Assembly: GCA_030848705.1 (NCBI GenBank)
Contig: CM061245.1
Span: forward strand, 37,266,711-37,330,710
DNA length: 64,000 nt
DNA from: Heracleum sosnowskyi
Taxonomy: Eukaryota; Streptophyta; Magnoliopsida; Apiales; Apiaceae
Reading direction: 5' to 3'
The translations under genes and the position numbers were made by a program. Of the stretch, positions 1 to 9,900 are shown in pieces. The notes beneath the pieces are model-generated. The model had not been told where the DNA came from. It worked only from the letters and a program-made list of their open reading frames with translations, and did not search any database. The stretch's first letter is position 1, and each line of letters starts with the position of its first letter.

Positions 1-135
1 CTGGAAAGAACAATTGAACTTCACTTTGTTCCTACTGATCAACAACTAGCTGATATATTCACCAAGCCACTACCTGAAGCTACTTTCAATAAATTGGTGA
101 ATGAACTTGGAATGATGAATTTTGAGAATTTCTGA
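1..135 (+). CDS. Copia pol polyprotein, C-terminal end of RNase H (partial)
   Basis: The first 44 codons read in frame 1 to a TGA at 133-135. They contain HFVPTDQQLADIFTKPLP, the conserved C-terminal signature of plant Ty1/copia reverse transcriptase/RNase H, followed by a short tail ending FENF. The role of the family is copying element RNA into DNA. The catalytic residues lie upstream of the window. The intact reading frame and a normal stop suggest the pol end is not badly decayed. Confidence 0.92.
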   Translation: MERTIELHFVPTDQQLADIFTKPLPEATFNKLVNELGMMNFENF

Positions 136-778
136 GGAAAAGCTACAGAGAGGAAATCCTGATAACTGTCAAATCCTGATGGTTATTCAGAAAGGTATGT
201 ATCTTTGATCAAATCCTGATAGGACTCAATCCTGACAGGAAATCAATTGGTCAAATCCTGATGCTCAGATATTGAAGCTGGTATGAAAACCAGAGGTTCT
301 ATGCTAATTTGTCATTAACACTCCTGGTAAACTCTGGACAATTAGATTATTACTTAGTCTTTGATTAAGTTTTCAGTCTTAATTATCAATTTCAATTTCA
401 TTATTATCAGAGTTTATTATTTATCATCTCTATATCACTATGAGTGTTACTAACAAATTTTACAGGCAAGTACAGGAAGAAAACAATTGAGAAAATAGAC
501 AAATTTCATTAATACTTGAAGATACATTACAAATGAAAATTGGAAATTACATATTTGTTTTCCTAGTCTATTTTCTACTCAGGAACACGTGCCCTGCAAA
601 TTAGCATGAATGCTCCTGAGCAGCTTCACAGTCCATCAGAACTGGAAGGTCTCTTGTTCCATCCTTAAGAGACAAGGAGGGGAGCAGATGCACTTGAAGG
701 TGGATCGTCACCATGATCACCGGGACTCTTCCATGCCTGAACACTGCAAGAAGTGCATGCATCAAGCTTTCTCTTTTT
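136..778. other. Spacer between pol and the antisense ORF, rich in AATCCTGAT
   Basis: No convincing sense-strand gene is seen. The first 130 bases hold five close copies of AATCCTGAT or AATCCTGAC (around 160, 173, 209, 228 and 244). The rest is AT-rich. Short ORFs at 601-985 on either strand are shadows of the reverse-strand ORF next to it. This stretch would be the 3' untranslated part of the reverse-strand gene. Confidence 0.6.
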
Positions 779-1057
779 TCATCTCTCACTCTCTTCAGTC
801 TCTTCATCATCCCAATCGTCTTCATCCTCTTCATTGACAACGATGAGATTTTCAAGAGGATTCCAATCAGGATTTGCCTGATGGAAGTTATGAAGAAGCA
901 CATCAGCCATTGCATTCACAAAAGCATGATGCTCCTGTGGATCAGGAATAGGCTGAGGTCCCTCTTGCTCTGCAATCTCTGCTAGAGCCTCATCCATTTG
1001 TTGCCAAATCAAATCAAGTTCTTCATCAGGTATGTTGTTTTGATTGTTGGCAGCCAT
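779..1057 (-). CDS. Antisense ORF inside the copia element, acidic 92-aa protein
   Basis: The ORF starts with ATG (1055-1057 on the reverse strand, beginning MAANNQNNIPDEELD) and runs 92 codons to a TGA. The product is strongly acidic: the last 25 residues are mostly Asp and Glu with a DEDDWDDEE core. No known domain is recognised, and there is no signal peptide or membrane segment. A TATA-like box lies about 95 bases upstream on the same strand, which supports separate transcription. Antisense ORFs downstream of pol are known in some plant Ty3 (Tat-lineage) elements, so the arrangement has precedent, but I cannot name a homologue. The codons AAT-CCT-GAT and ATT-CCT-GAT (NPD, IPD) recur here as in the sense accessory ORF. 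Confidence 0.55.
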   Translation of the reverse strand: MAANNQNNIPDEELDLIWQQMDEALAEIAEQEGPQPIPDPQEHHAFVNAMADVLLHNFHQANPDWNPLENLIVVNEEDEDDWDDEETEESER

Positions 1058-1063
1058 TGAAAA

Positions 1064-1452
1064 ATGAATAAGGTGAAAGGTTTTCGTAAGTTTTTCTCTG
1101 GAAAGGGTTTGTGTTTTTAATAAATAAATGATGTTATGATTAACAGTTCTCTTTTATAGAGAATGTATTTTAAGAATGCAGGTCATTTTTACAATCTCAA
1201 GGAGACGGTTCGGTTTTCCATAAATATTTTTGCCTCGTTTGCTGGTAAACGTGTTTTAATTCTATGACCATTAATTTGGTTATTTTTCTTAAACCAAAAC
1301 GCTATTCAGGATTGTTAAAATAAATTTTGTTTTCTTAAATAAAATTTTATTTTAATCTTATTGAATATTTTTTTTCAATCCTGATATGGCAAAATATTTT
1401 GTGCGGAAATGCTTTTATTCCTGATGAGGTTAGGTTTTTCTTACATCAGAAA
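1064..1452. other. Non-coding stretch between antisense and sense ORFs
   Basis: The sequence is AT-rich and contains the presumed divergent promoter. The sense reading frame is already open from about 1375, but it has no ATG before 1453. Either the true start is that ATG or an upstream exon or element segment has been lost. Nothing else is recognised. Confidence 0.4.
1151..1163 (-). promoter_or_regulatory. TATA box of the antisense ORF
   Basis: Read on the reverse strand this is CTCTATAAAAG, a near-perfect plant TATA box. A start of transcription about 30 bases further on would give a leader of roughly 65-70 bases before the ATG at 1057. No TATA box of this quality lies at a useful distance on the sense strand here. 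Confidence 0.5.
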
Positions 1453-4400
1453 ATGCCTACTCGTTATGGACTTCTTTCTAATGCTATGGGGCAAGGCCCA
1501 ACCCACCTTGTTCCTGACACAAGCATGCAACCTAAACAGTCTAAACAGTTAACAACCACCTCTACTGTCTCTCAAAAGACTTTAGTTGTAAAATCAAAGA
1601 AATCAGCTAGAACTGATGTGTCTGGAAGGCAATCAGGTTCAAAGGATTTTTCCTCTACACCACTCACTAAAAAGAAGATACAAGGGGGTGTACAAGGGGT
1701 CCTGGTGAAGAAAGCTGATAAGGTTGTTAAGAATGTTCCTGTGAAAAGGAAGTTAAGGTTGATTGATGAAAGTGATTCAGAGGATGACTTACCTATATCC
1801 TCTGTGATGAATGTGAACAAGGAAGTTGCTGATACTGCTACTAAAGCTGTGGTACCTTTATCAAAACCACAAAAGACAAGGAAAATATCAAAGAGCAGGT
1901 ATCATATTCCTTTGACAGTGCAAATGAAGGATACTGATATTCAGACATCAAATCCTGATGAGTCATCTACTCCTGATGCTCTATCAAATCCTGATGTTAG
2001 TATTCCTGATGCAACAACAAAAGTTGTCTCTCTATCAGACTCTCCAGCCTCTCCATCTCAGATTAGAGAAATTTCTTGGGAGAAGGTTTCTACAACTGCT
2101 TCCTTGGTTGGTCTTACACCTACATCAAAGAAAAAGAGGAATGCAGAAGAGTTAGTCTATCAGAGACAGAAGAAGCTGAAAGGATCAAGCCCATAAGAAC
2201 CTAAATTTCAGAGTAATTCAGCAGCTACTGTTGATCCTGCCACACAAGAAACACTCAATCAAAGTTTGGGTGAAGGCTTAGCTAGTGGAATGGTCACACA
2301 AGAACCATTTTCTCAAAGGGAGAATGAAGACATCAACATTCCAGCTACACAAGAACCATCTTCTCAAAGTGAAGATGCAGGCAAAGCTACAGCTTCTGTT
2401 GAAAGATTGGTCGAGAACATTGTCAATGAGGGAAGCACACAAGAACCTTTAACTCAAAGTGTTGAAGCAGCTTCTGAACCTCAAGCTCCACAAGAACCAT
2501 TGGTAGCAAATACTGATGCAAGCATATCAAATCCTGACGATGTTCATCCTGACGCTAGTGGTGCTCCTGATAATGAACCTATTTTGATACAGCCACTTCG
2601 TTCAAGACCAATGGATCATCCTATCTCAGAACCACAGGATAAACTGAAAGGTATTGCTATTCCTGATCCTGATATTACTCATGATACTGCTGATGATACT
2701 TCTGATGATAGTGATGATGATAATGAGAATCGAAAAGAGAAGGAACAGCTTGCTACAGCACTCAAAATTAGTCTTGGAACTAATTTTGGTTCATCAAGTA
2801 CATATATGGCTAGCAATGCTTTCACTGGGAAAGATCAGAGACAAGATTTTTCTACTCCTTCCTTTGATCCTGCAGAGGCATTTCGACAGCATGAATGGAA
2901 CAATTCATGGCACCAATCTGATGAATCTATCAGTTTTTCTTCTGCTATTGAACATGCCTATAATGCGGTGAAATCTATAGAGAATCAAGACTTGAAGAAT
3001 CATCTGAAGGCTACTACTCTGTTATCCAAAAGCCTGAAAAGTGAGATTGATTCTATCAAGGGTTCAACTGAAAAAGTGAGGACTGATATCTTTAATAATT
3101 TTACAAAGGTGCCTACTACTTTACAATTGAGGGTAGTGGAATCCCAAGTGAAATATGTTGTTTCAGAACAAACCTCAATCAATCAAAGAATTGATTCTCT
3201 GGATACTAAGGTAACTGAAATTCAAGCCTCTCTTTCCTTAATTTTGCAATTATTGTCAAATCCTGATGTCAAAAAGGGGGAGAAGGTTATTCAGACAAAA
3301 TGTACACCTGATCTAGTATTAAGAAATAATGATGATGATACTGGAGATGATGGTGGTGACAAAGTGATACAAGGAGAAACCTCTGATGCTGTTGTTATGA
3401 AGACAATCCAAACTTCTCAAAGTCAAACAACGCAGTCAACTCATGTTTCTGATTCTGGAGTTAAGACAGTAAGAACATTGGTGCAATCTCAGATCCTGAC
3501 GGAAGATCAAATCCTGACACCTGGTCATGGACACATTCTTGCTACAATTCCTGAAGGTGATGAAGATGTAATTATTGATAATCCTGAAGATGCATCAAAT
3601 TTATTCCAGAAGTTTTCTACAAAAGATGGCAGAATTGTTACTCTATATCACACTGATAAAAGAGTTCAACAATTATATGCAAGAAAAGCACTCTCTACAG
3701 CAAGTGAAGAATATCCAGATCTCTCACATGAAGAATTCTTGAGACTACAAAGAGAGACAATGGAAAGCTATACTGCTCCTGCTAGAGGTAGAGGAAGCAG
3801 AGGTAGGAGAGGTGCTAGAAGAAGTAAAAGAGGTTCTTCAACTCAAATAGTACCTAGACAGACAAGGTCTAGAGGGTTAAGAATTGAAGAAATTCCTAAA
3901 GCTTCACAAAATCTAACAGATCCTGTTATCAAGGATATCATGGAGAAAGAAGACAAGGAATTTGTTGAAGAAGAACCTGAATTAAGAAGAAAAACAAGTA
4001 AATCAACTCTCAGCAATACAAATCAAATTGAAGATTCTAATCCTGACAATATTCAAGATCCTGACGAATCTGAAATTCTGCAAGAGGTTGATTTGATAAT
4101 CTTATCTACTGTTGTTGATTGTCACAACAAAGAAGTAGATGAAGAAGAAGAAGCCAGAAGAAGAGATATTACAAAAAGAACATATGAAGATTTCAATCTC
4201 TATCTACAAAGGCTTAAAGTTTCAAATGAAAGACAATGGAGAAATACAAGCAGGCAAGAATCTTTACTTGAAAGAAGCTACACTCATGAAAAGGAGAAAG
4301 ACAAGAAGTGGGAACACATAAGTACACTGAAGTGTGATACACCTATCAATTTTCAGTCTGGTGGAATTATAACAAGTGCTTCAAGTGTTGTTGATTTGTC

Positions 4401-5142
4401 TGATATGACTAGATCAAAAACACTCTGGTTAAAGATGTTTTCGAATCTAAAGCAAATGTCAAGTTATACAAGAGGAGGTATTGGACACAGGGATGCTGAA
4501 TTTCTAAACATGACTTATGTTGATCCTTACTCCTTAACTGAAATTGGAGGTACTTTAACTTCTGAAAATCTGAACAATTTATTAGCTGTTGATATAGTTA
4601 TAGATTGTCATGATGGTTTTGAAAAGAAAGAAAAGCTTCTGTACTTCATGGAAGATGGTAGTGTGAAGATTCTATCTATTCAAGATCTGCTGATGAAAAC
4701 TACACAGGAACTGAAATATGTTCACTATCTGTTAAGATGGAAGAACCAAATGTGCAAAGTATGGGCTGACATGATTTTGTCAACTATAAGAAGAAGACTG
4801 GATGGAAACAGTAATTTCGATGGTAATTATATTCCCATGTACTTAAATTAAAGAGGTCAGGATGTGGAAATGCAAAGAGGTACTGCTGTTAAAGAAGTAA
4901 CTTTTGGTATGACCCAACTTACTCTCAATCCTGATGGGAAGGAAATTGCTTATCTTTTGCTTGAAGAGCACAGTCTACAGAAAAGCTCCATACAGAATCT
5001 CAGAGCAGCTATCTACCAGATTAATGAGGAAGATGAAGAACTCAGAAATCTTAAGGAAAGACTGATTCAAATTCTTGAAGAAAAAGAAGAAAGTTTATTA
5101 TCCAACTTCTTGAAGATGAATCTGTTCTATCAAAAAGCTTAA
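1453..5142 (+). pseudogene. Copia accessory (env-position) ORF, broken by two in-frame stops
   Basis: Three open stretches (to 2196, 2197-4851 and 4852-5142) share one frame and are separated only by TAA codons at 2194-2196 and 4849-4851, giving about 1,230 codons. The first stop stands where a QEP repeat would be expected: several (T/P)-QEP units follow it, and a C-to-T change in CAA explains it. From N to C terminus there is a Lys/Ser-rich basic region, acidic NPD-rich linkers, a predicted coiled coil (about nt 3000-3260), an Arg/Gly-rich patch (nt 3781-3840, ARGRGSRGRRGARRSKRG), and a second charged helical region (nt 4130-4320). There is no signal peptide or clear membrane helix, so an envelope role is not supported. 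Position and length match the ORF at 16.4-20.2 kb. Function is unknown; nucleic-acid binding is a guess from the basic patches. Confidence 0.7.
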
Positions 5143-5241
5143 ACAGATAAGTTGTTTCTGAAGATACTCGTACATTTTGATACATGTTTTTGACATCATT
5201 GAATATTTGGAATCTATACTTTATTTCACAAAGTATGAGAT

Positions 5242-5251
5242 TGGGGGAGAT
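5242..5251 (+). other. Polypurine tract of the copia element
   Basis: TGGGGGAGAT directly precedes the TGTTAG that opens the LTR. This is the standard plus-strand primer site of plant copia elements. Confidence 0.85.
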
Positions 5252-5879
5252 TGTTAGATCAGAATTCAATGATCGTCAGAAGCTAGACTCAACTGATCAG
5301 GATTGCTGACGTCATCAGTATTGCATGGTCATCAGTATTTGATCAAGCGTCAGTATCTTATTGATCATCAGGATTCCTACTCAGACTATGATCAGGATTG
5401 ATCATCAGAACTTGAAGCTGATCAGGATTCCTACTTCGAGTTATATTTGGAGTCTAGATAAACATGGAAGTTTATTCTATTTGTTCCTGGTTTGTAGAAT
5501 GTAGCTATCGATTAAGGATAGGTTTCTATCTTTGTTATTGATTAGGACTTATCTTGTTATTGATAGAGAAGCTGTGTGCACTATATAAACACAGTCTTGG
5601 TTTCGATTTATGTATTCATTCGAGATTGATTCGAGAGAGAACATAATCGAGGGAATCAAGAGAGAAGCTCTTAAGAACAGAATTTCTTGAGAGAGTTTTT
5701 GTAAACTAGCAGCTCTCAAGAACATCAGAATTTCTTGAGAGAGTTTGTAACAGTTTTATATCAGATTTAATAAAGTTGTTATCTTTCTTTTCATATTTGT
5801 GATATATACATTAAGAAGTCGATTATCTTACTCTATTGTATTCAACCCCCCTTCTACAATAGATTATTACTGGGCAACA
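5252..5879 (+). repeat. 3' LTR of the copia element (628 bp)
   Basis: It begins TGTTAGATCAG after the polypurine tract and ends GGGCAACA. A TATA box lies at 5582-5589 (TATATAAA), a CCCCCC tract near 5847 and an AATAAA signal at 5769-5774. The presumed U3 (5270-5450) holds tandem variants of GATCAGGATT, ATCAGTATT and GTCAGTATC, which look like repeated enhancer units. In this LTR the motif is in the reverse orientation to the AATCCTGAT copies in the sense ORF. Confidence 0.85.
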
Positions 5880-6090
5880 TATAGCCACCCAAAACTTAGC
5901 CACCAAGACTTACCATACATGTTCTACGTCTTTCCATATTTGTTATATAAGTCTTCCAATTCTTGATGTCTAATTACTTAACTTAATGACCAAGACATGC
6001 CATATATAATAATTGTTTACACATACAATTATTACCAAAACAGTCTTAATCACCCAAGCCCATACAATCATATTGGGTTGAAAACCAACA
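5880..6090. other. Flank between the LTR and receptor pseudogene A
   Basis: Ordinary AT-rich sequence with no gene seen. LRR homology starts abruptly at 6091, so the 5' part of gene A has been lost, perhaps together with the copia insertion. Confidence 0.4.
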
Positions 6091-7255
6091 AGTATAGGTC
6101 TGTTATTAAATCTTGAAGCTCTTGATATGTACAATAATTTATTTGAAGGAAAAATTCCAGCTGAGCTTGGTTTTTGTACCAATCTCAAATTCTTGTCCTT
6201 AACTGCAAATCCTCTTATTGGGACTTTACCTGTGTCCTCTACACATCTTACCCAAATTTCTGTATTAAGAATTAGGAAACTGTTAGCAGAGGCAAATTCT
6301 TGATAATGCAAATAGTGAAAGTAAGATTATTCTTATGTTGACTTTCCTGTTATACCAGTGATTTGGTTCAGACAAATAAATCTGAAAGATGTTTTTATTT
6401 TTCTCAAGAAAAATTCCTACAACACTTTGCAATGCGAAATCCCTTGAGATTCTTGATTTGTCAAATAACAGCTTAAGTAGTGCAGTTCCACATTTTTTAG
6501 TTGATTGTAACAGTAATCTCACTATAAAGAATCTTCATAAGAATCTATTTCAAGGGACAATGCCAGCAACCTTCACAAAGAGCTGCCAACTAACTTATTT
6601 TAACATAAATAACAATCACTTGGAAGGATCTCTTCCCTTAGCCTTGGCCAACTGTAAGCAGTTACAGATTCTTGATGTTGGAAATAACAAAATAAGTGAC
6701 ACATTTTCACCGTGGCTAAGAAATCTTCCAGAGCTAGAAATCCCCGTCTTGAGGAACGTTCCGATCAATATTTTTTGTTGGGTTGCGCAACACCCGTTAA
6801 CTCCACATTAGTATGATATTGTCCGTTCTGGGCCGTAGCCAAGCCCGCACGGATTTGTTTTTGGGCTCTTCCCAAAAGGCATCATACTAATTGAGTTGTT
6901 TTTGGCTGCTTATATTCAAGATAATTATTCTTTATTTTATCGATGTGGGACTTTTCGTAATGAGTCATTCCATGGTAACTTGGCCTTGTGTGGTGATCCA
7001 CTGACAAAGAGATGCAAATATGATAAATCACCAGTAGGAGAAGTGGATAATGATGATGATGACGACGATGAATCATCTTGGTTTAAATGGACGATGATCC
7101 TGATGGGTTATGGATGTGGATTGTCAACAGGATACATTGTTTTCACAACTTCAAAGCCCATACAGTTTGTGCTATTTATTGAGAAAGGTCAGCAAAAGTT
7201 CATTAGTAGATACCTGGAGAGCTCCAGAGTTCGGTGTCCTGAATCACACATTTAA
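6091..7255 (+). pseudogene. Receptor pseudogene A (decayed RLK-RLP chimera)
   Basis: Two parts survive. From 6091 to 6303, about 70 codons read as the kinase-type LRRs seen in F and I (LEALDMYNNLFEGKIP, then CTNLKFLSLTANPLIGTLP) and stop at TGA 6301-6303. From about 6408, module 2 reads as RLP LRRs (LEILDLSNNSLSSAVP, then SCQLTYFNINNNHLEGSLP). After 6750 about 35 codons of LRR are deleted. A TRIM-like repeat at 6776-6957 then replaces the island and last LRRs. The C terminus resumes with NESFHGNLALCG, an acidic stretch, a transmembrane segment with GYGCG and a short tail ending at TAA 7253-7255. The splice acceptor of the joining intron has changed from CAG to CAA. No start codon or signal peptide remains. 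It shows that the two-module structure is old in this cluster. Confidence 0.85.
6776..6957 (+). repeat. TRIM or solo-LTR-like insertion with hairpins
   Basis: The segment begins TGTTGGGTTGCGCAACACCC, which contains the perfect palindrome GTTGCGCAAC. ATTAGTATGAT (6807-6817) and ATCATACTAAT (6881-6891) form a perfect 11-bp inverted repeat. TTGGG...CCCAA makes a second small stem. The text (TTAGTATGATATTGTCCG, GGGCCGTAGCC, GATGTGGGAC) resembles a short LTR-like repeat that I remember as widespread in dicots. That is memory, not a search. The right end is not clear, because the usual CA terminus is missing where the receptor reading frame resumes. Confidence 0.5.
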
Positions 7256-7460
7256 TGTACAGAGAGTCTGATAATGTACAATTGTTTGTGATGCGAAGTT
7301 GAGCAGTAGTTTGTGTTGTAACAATAAATTTACTTGTCTTCCAGTCAGCTATTAGTCTTCCTAATTGCATTGGATTACATGAAAGATTATGATGAAGTAG
7401 TCAAGCCTATGTTTGTTTCATGTAAACGATATCATAATAATTCTTTAAATTTTCATATCT
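7256..7460 (+). other. 3' flank of pseudogene A with conserved receptor 3' UTR
   Basis: GTAGTTTGTGTTGTAACAAT and the following CTTGTCTTCCAGTCAGC match the 3' UTR text after genes B, C, H and I. This shows common descent of module 2 including its 3' UTR. Confidence 0.6.
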
Positions 7461-7718
7461 CATGTTTGTTCCCCTCGCTATAATCATATGCAAAACAAAT
7501 ATAGGATTAGTCCAATCCCATATTATCCCATATTATCCCTCAAAACAAGGGATAAAATTTTAAAAAAATTATATTTAAATCCTAAACTTAATATTTCAAA
7601 ACAAACATGAATTATCATAATTTAAAATATTATAATCGCTAGCACTTTTTAATCGATGAAATTATTTATACCTGGATAATAATATAATTCCGGATTATGA
7701 TCCCTTCAAACAAACATG
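7461..7718. repeat. MITE-like inverted-repeat element (258 bp)
   Basis: The left end CATGTTTGTTCCCC and the right end read backwards (CATGTTTGTTTGAAGGG) are inverted repeats, and both continue into a TATAATCAT / ATCATAAT block. The interior is AT-rich and has no coding capacity. Size and terminal sequence fit a non-autonomous DNA transposon. I see no certain target-site duplication. Confidence 0.5.
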
Positions 7719-7724
7719 TCCTCA

Positions 7725-8398
7725 AATCGGATAATCGGTTTGGTTTCGGATTGGATCAATCTCGGATCGGATTAATGTTCGGTTATGATATATTTTTGGT
7801 ATAGTTCGGATCGGATCGGATTTGATTCGGTTCGGGTCTAATTCGGATTAAAATCGGATGAAATTTGGATTAAAATCAGATAAATTTGGTTCGGATAAAA
7901 TTCGGTTCGGATCTTTTCGGATCATTACTCATTCATTTTTTTTAATTTGTAATACTTTAAAAATATCTTATTATTTAATATATTATTTTTTATATAAAAT
8001 AAAGTACTTTTTCAAAAGTATTGATTAAATATCTATGTTATTTTTTATATGAAATTATTCTAATAAAGAATTTTGCTTAAAAATAGATTAATTTATTGAA
8101 TTAAAAGTGGCCTAATATATGTGGATTATGATCTGTAAATATCATAACTCAACTAAAACTGAATTCACCATTTTTTTAGTTCGGATTTAAATCGGATCTC
8201 GTATTTCGAATCATATTCGGTTCGGATAATTTATTATTCATGATCGGTTCAAATCATAATTGGATCGGATAATTTTCGGATCGGTTCAAATCGGTTTTCG
8301 GATAATTATCGGTTTAACTAATTCGGATACAAATTCGGATTCGGTTTTATGAATTTCGGTTCGGTTATTCGGATCCGGACCCATTTTGCCAGGTCTAG
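7725..8398. repeat. TTCGGATCGG-rich degenerate repeat
   Basis: The words TTCGG, ATCGG and GGATCGGAT recur dozens of times in two clusters (7725-7925 and 8180-8380) around an AT-rich core. The right edge reads ...CCATTTTGCCAGGTCTA, which resembles the terminal text of plant hAT-like elements with such subterminal repeats. A GTCCT occurs just outside both edges (7719-7723 and 8399-8403), a possible partial target duplication. There is no coding capacity. Confidence 0.45.
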
Positions 8399-8399
8399 T

Positions 8400-9710
8400 C
8401 CTAAGTGTAAAATATCCCTCCTCTGAACGATTATAGTCTGTTTAAAGGCCATAAAGGGGAGCTAGGGGATACCAATACACCAAGTATATTCTAAACATGA
8501 AAATTATAAATTTAAGAAAAAAGTTTTAAGAAATCAATTTCATGCAAAATATATAATAAAATTTTAAAAATTTTAGATTTATGTTAATAAAATATATATC
8601 ACCAATTTTAGTTGTTCCAATGATAAAAAAAAGGAAAAAATGATTCTACTAAACAATAAGATATTGAAATACTAAATTATTGTTTTAAAATATTTACAAA
8701 TAATTATCAATAAATTTCACATATAAAATTTGATAAAATGAAAAATAACAAATAAACAACCATCAATAAAATTTGATGACATCGTAAATATAAAATATAA
8801 ATGATATTTTTAAAACACATGATAATATGTACATTAATTTGTAATAACTTTTGAAATAGATCATGTTATTAAAAAGTTAAAGTTAGTAAATTAATAAATA
8901 CTGTAATATTTATAAATCACCAGCACTAGTATAAAGCTAGTAATTGTTAACAAGAATACACTGATGAGTTGGGTGAAAATTAATTTATTTTGAAATGAAT
9001 GATTAAATAATATTTTTCATGATATCTGAATGAAAGAAAATGAACGGTTTGTAAAAGTCTCTAAGTTTGACAATACCAAAAATTTCTGCTGACTTTTCAG
9101 TCTCATAAATGAATGATATTTGTTTTTTGACATAAAATTTTGCAGTTGCTTAAAAACTGGGGGACACAAGTATAATTGTTCGATGTGGATAGATAAGAGG
9201 AATTATTCAATTACATTAGTCTCTTAATGTTATCATAATTTCAAGATTACATTTAACACAAAGAGAGAATAAACGCGGAAACTATGCTGCATTTGCTTAG
9301 ATTACATTTCAAGATTACATTAGTCAAATATGCTGCATTTGCTTAGATGAGGATATCTAAATAATTTGATGTCTTGCTATCTTCAAGGACTGCACTCATA
9401 GAGGAATCGCTGGCTCTGAATTCGTTTAACTTGTCAATAATCTCCTTGCATTAGGCTCTGTCACGACCCTTCAATAACAAATGTTGATGATAGTAATAGA
9501 TGGTCTCTTGATCTAACGGTATTTTACTCGCTTTTTTTACGGGATGTTAGCAAGAGCACTGAATGCAAATTTGTTCAAAAAAATCAAACTGCACATGTTT
9601 GTAAAGGTCTTTGCTTCACATCCTGATATAATAAGCTATGAACCAGAAATTAATTGTGGGACACTAAATAATTAATTGATCTCCCATTTTCTTCATATTG
9701 AATTATTGAT
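8400..9710. other. AT-rich intergenic DNA upstream of gene B
   Basis: Long A/T runs and no sustained ORF. From about 9030 the text has short similarities to the upstream DNA of the other receptor copies (for example TTTTTGACATAAAATTTTGCAG). No gene is seen. Confidence 0.4.
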
Positions 9711-9837
9711 AATTGTCAAGTGGTCCTAAAAATATCCCTCATTGTTCACTTGTGAGGGCCAAAATAAAGTCAGAATTAAATAAAAATCAAAGCCTGAATT
9801 TATATTGTGGGACAACAGTTGGTACACTACTATAAAT
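9711..9837 (+). promoter_or_regulatory. Promoter of receptor gene B
   Basis: AATTGTCAAGTGG and, further on, TTCACTTGTGAGG match a block also found upstream of F (22,799-22,850) and I (59,755-59,808). A TATA box (TATAAAT) lies at 9831-9837, 64 bases before the ATG. Shared upstream text suggests shared control inherited with module 1. Confidence 0.55.
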
Positions 9838-9900
9838 CCATAATGTTACTAGCTTTTCAATAGAAAATTAAACAAAATAACAAGCCAAACAGATAAAAGA

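Larger units (their letters stand above)
1..5879 (+). mobile_element. 3' part of a Ty1/copia LTR retrotransposon
   Basis: The window opens inside the element. In order it holds the last codons of pol (1-135), a motif-rich spacer, a reverse-strand ORF (779-1057), a long sense accessory ORF interrupted by two stops (about 1453-5142), a purine-rich tract and a 628-bp 3' LTR (5252-5879) with TG...CA ends. About 5 kb between pol and the LTR is much more than a minimal copia element has. Sirevirus-type copia elements are known to carry an extra ORF here, so that lineage is one possibility, but too little pol is visible to place it. The 5' half and the target-site duplication lie outside the window. 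The copy is not autonomous as seen, because the accessory ORF is broken. Confidence 0.9.

Noticed and set aside
1453..5142. Calling the copia accessory ORF an envelope gene
   Set aside because: No signal peptide, membrane anchor or fusion-peptide-like segment is visible. Only its position resembles env-like ORFs.
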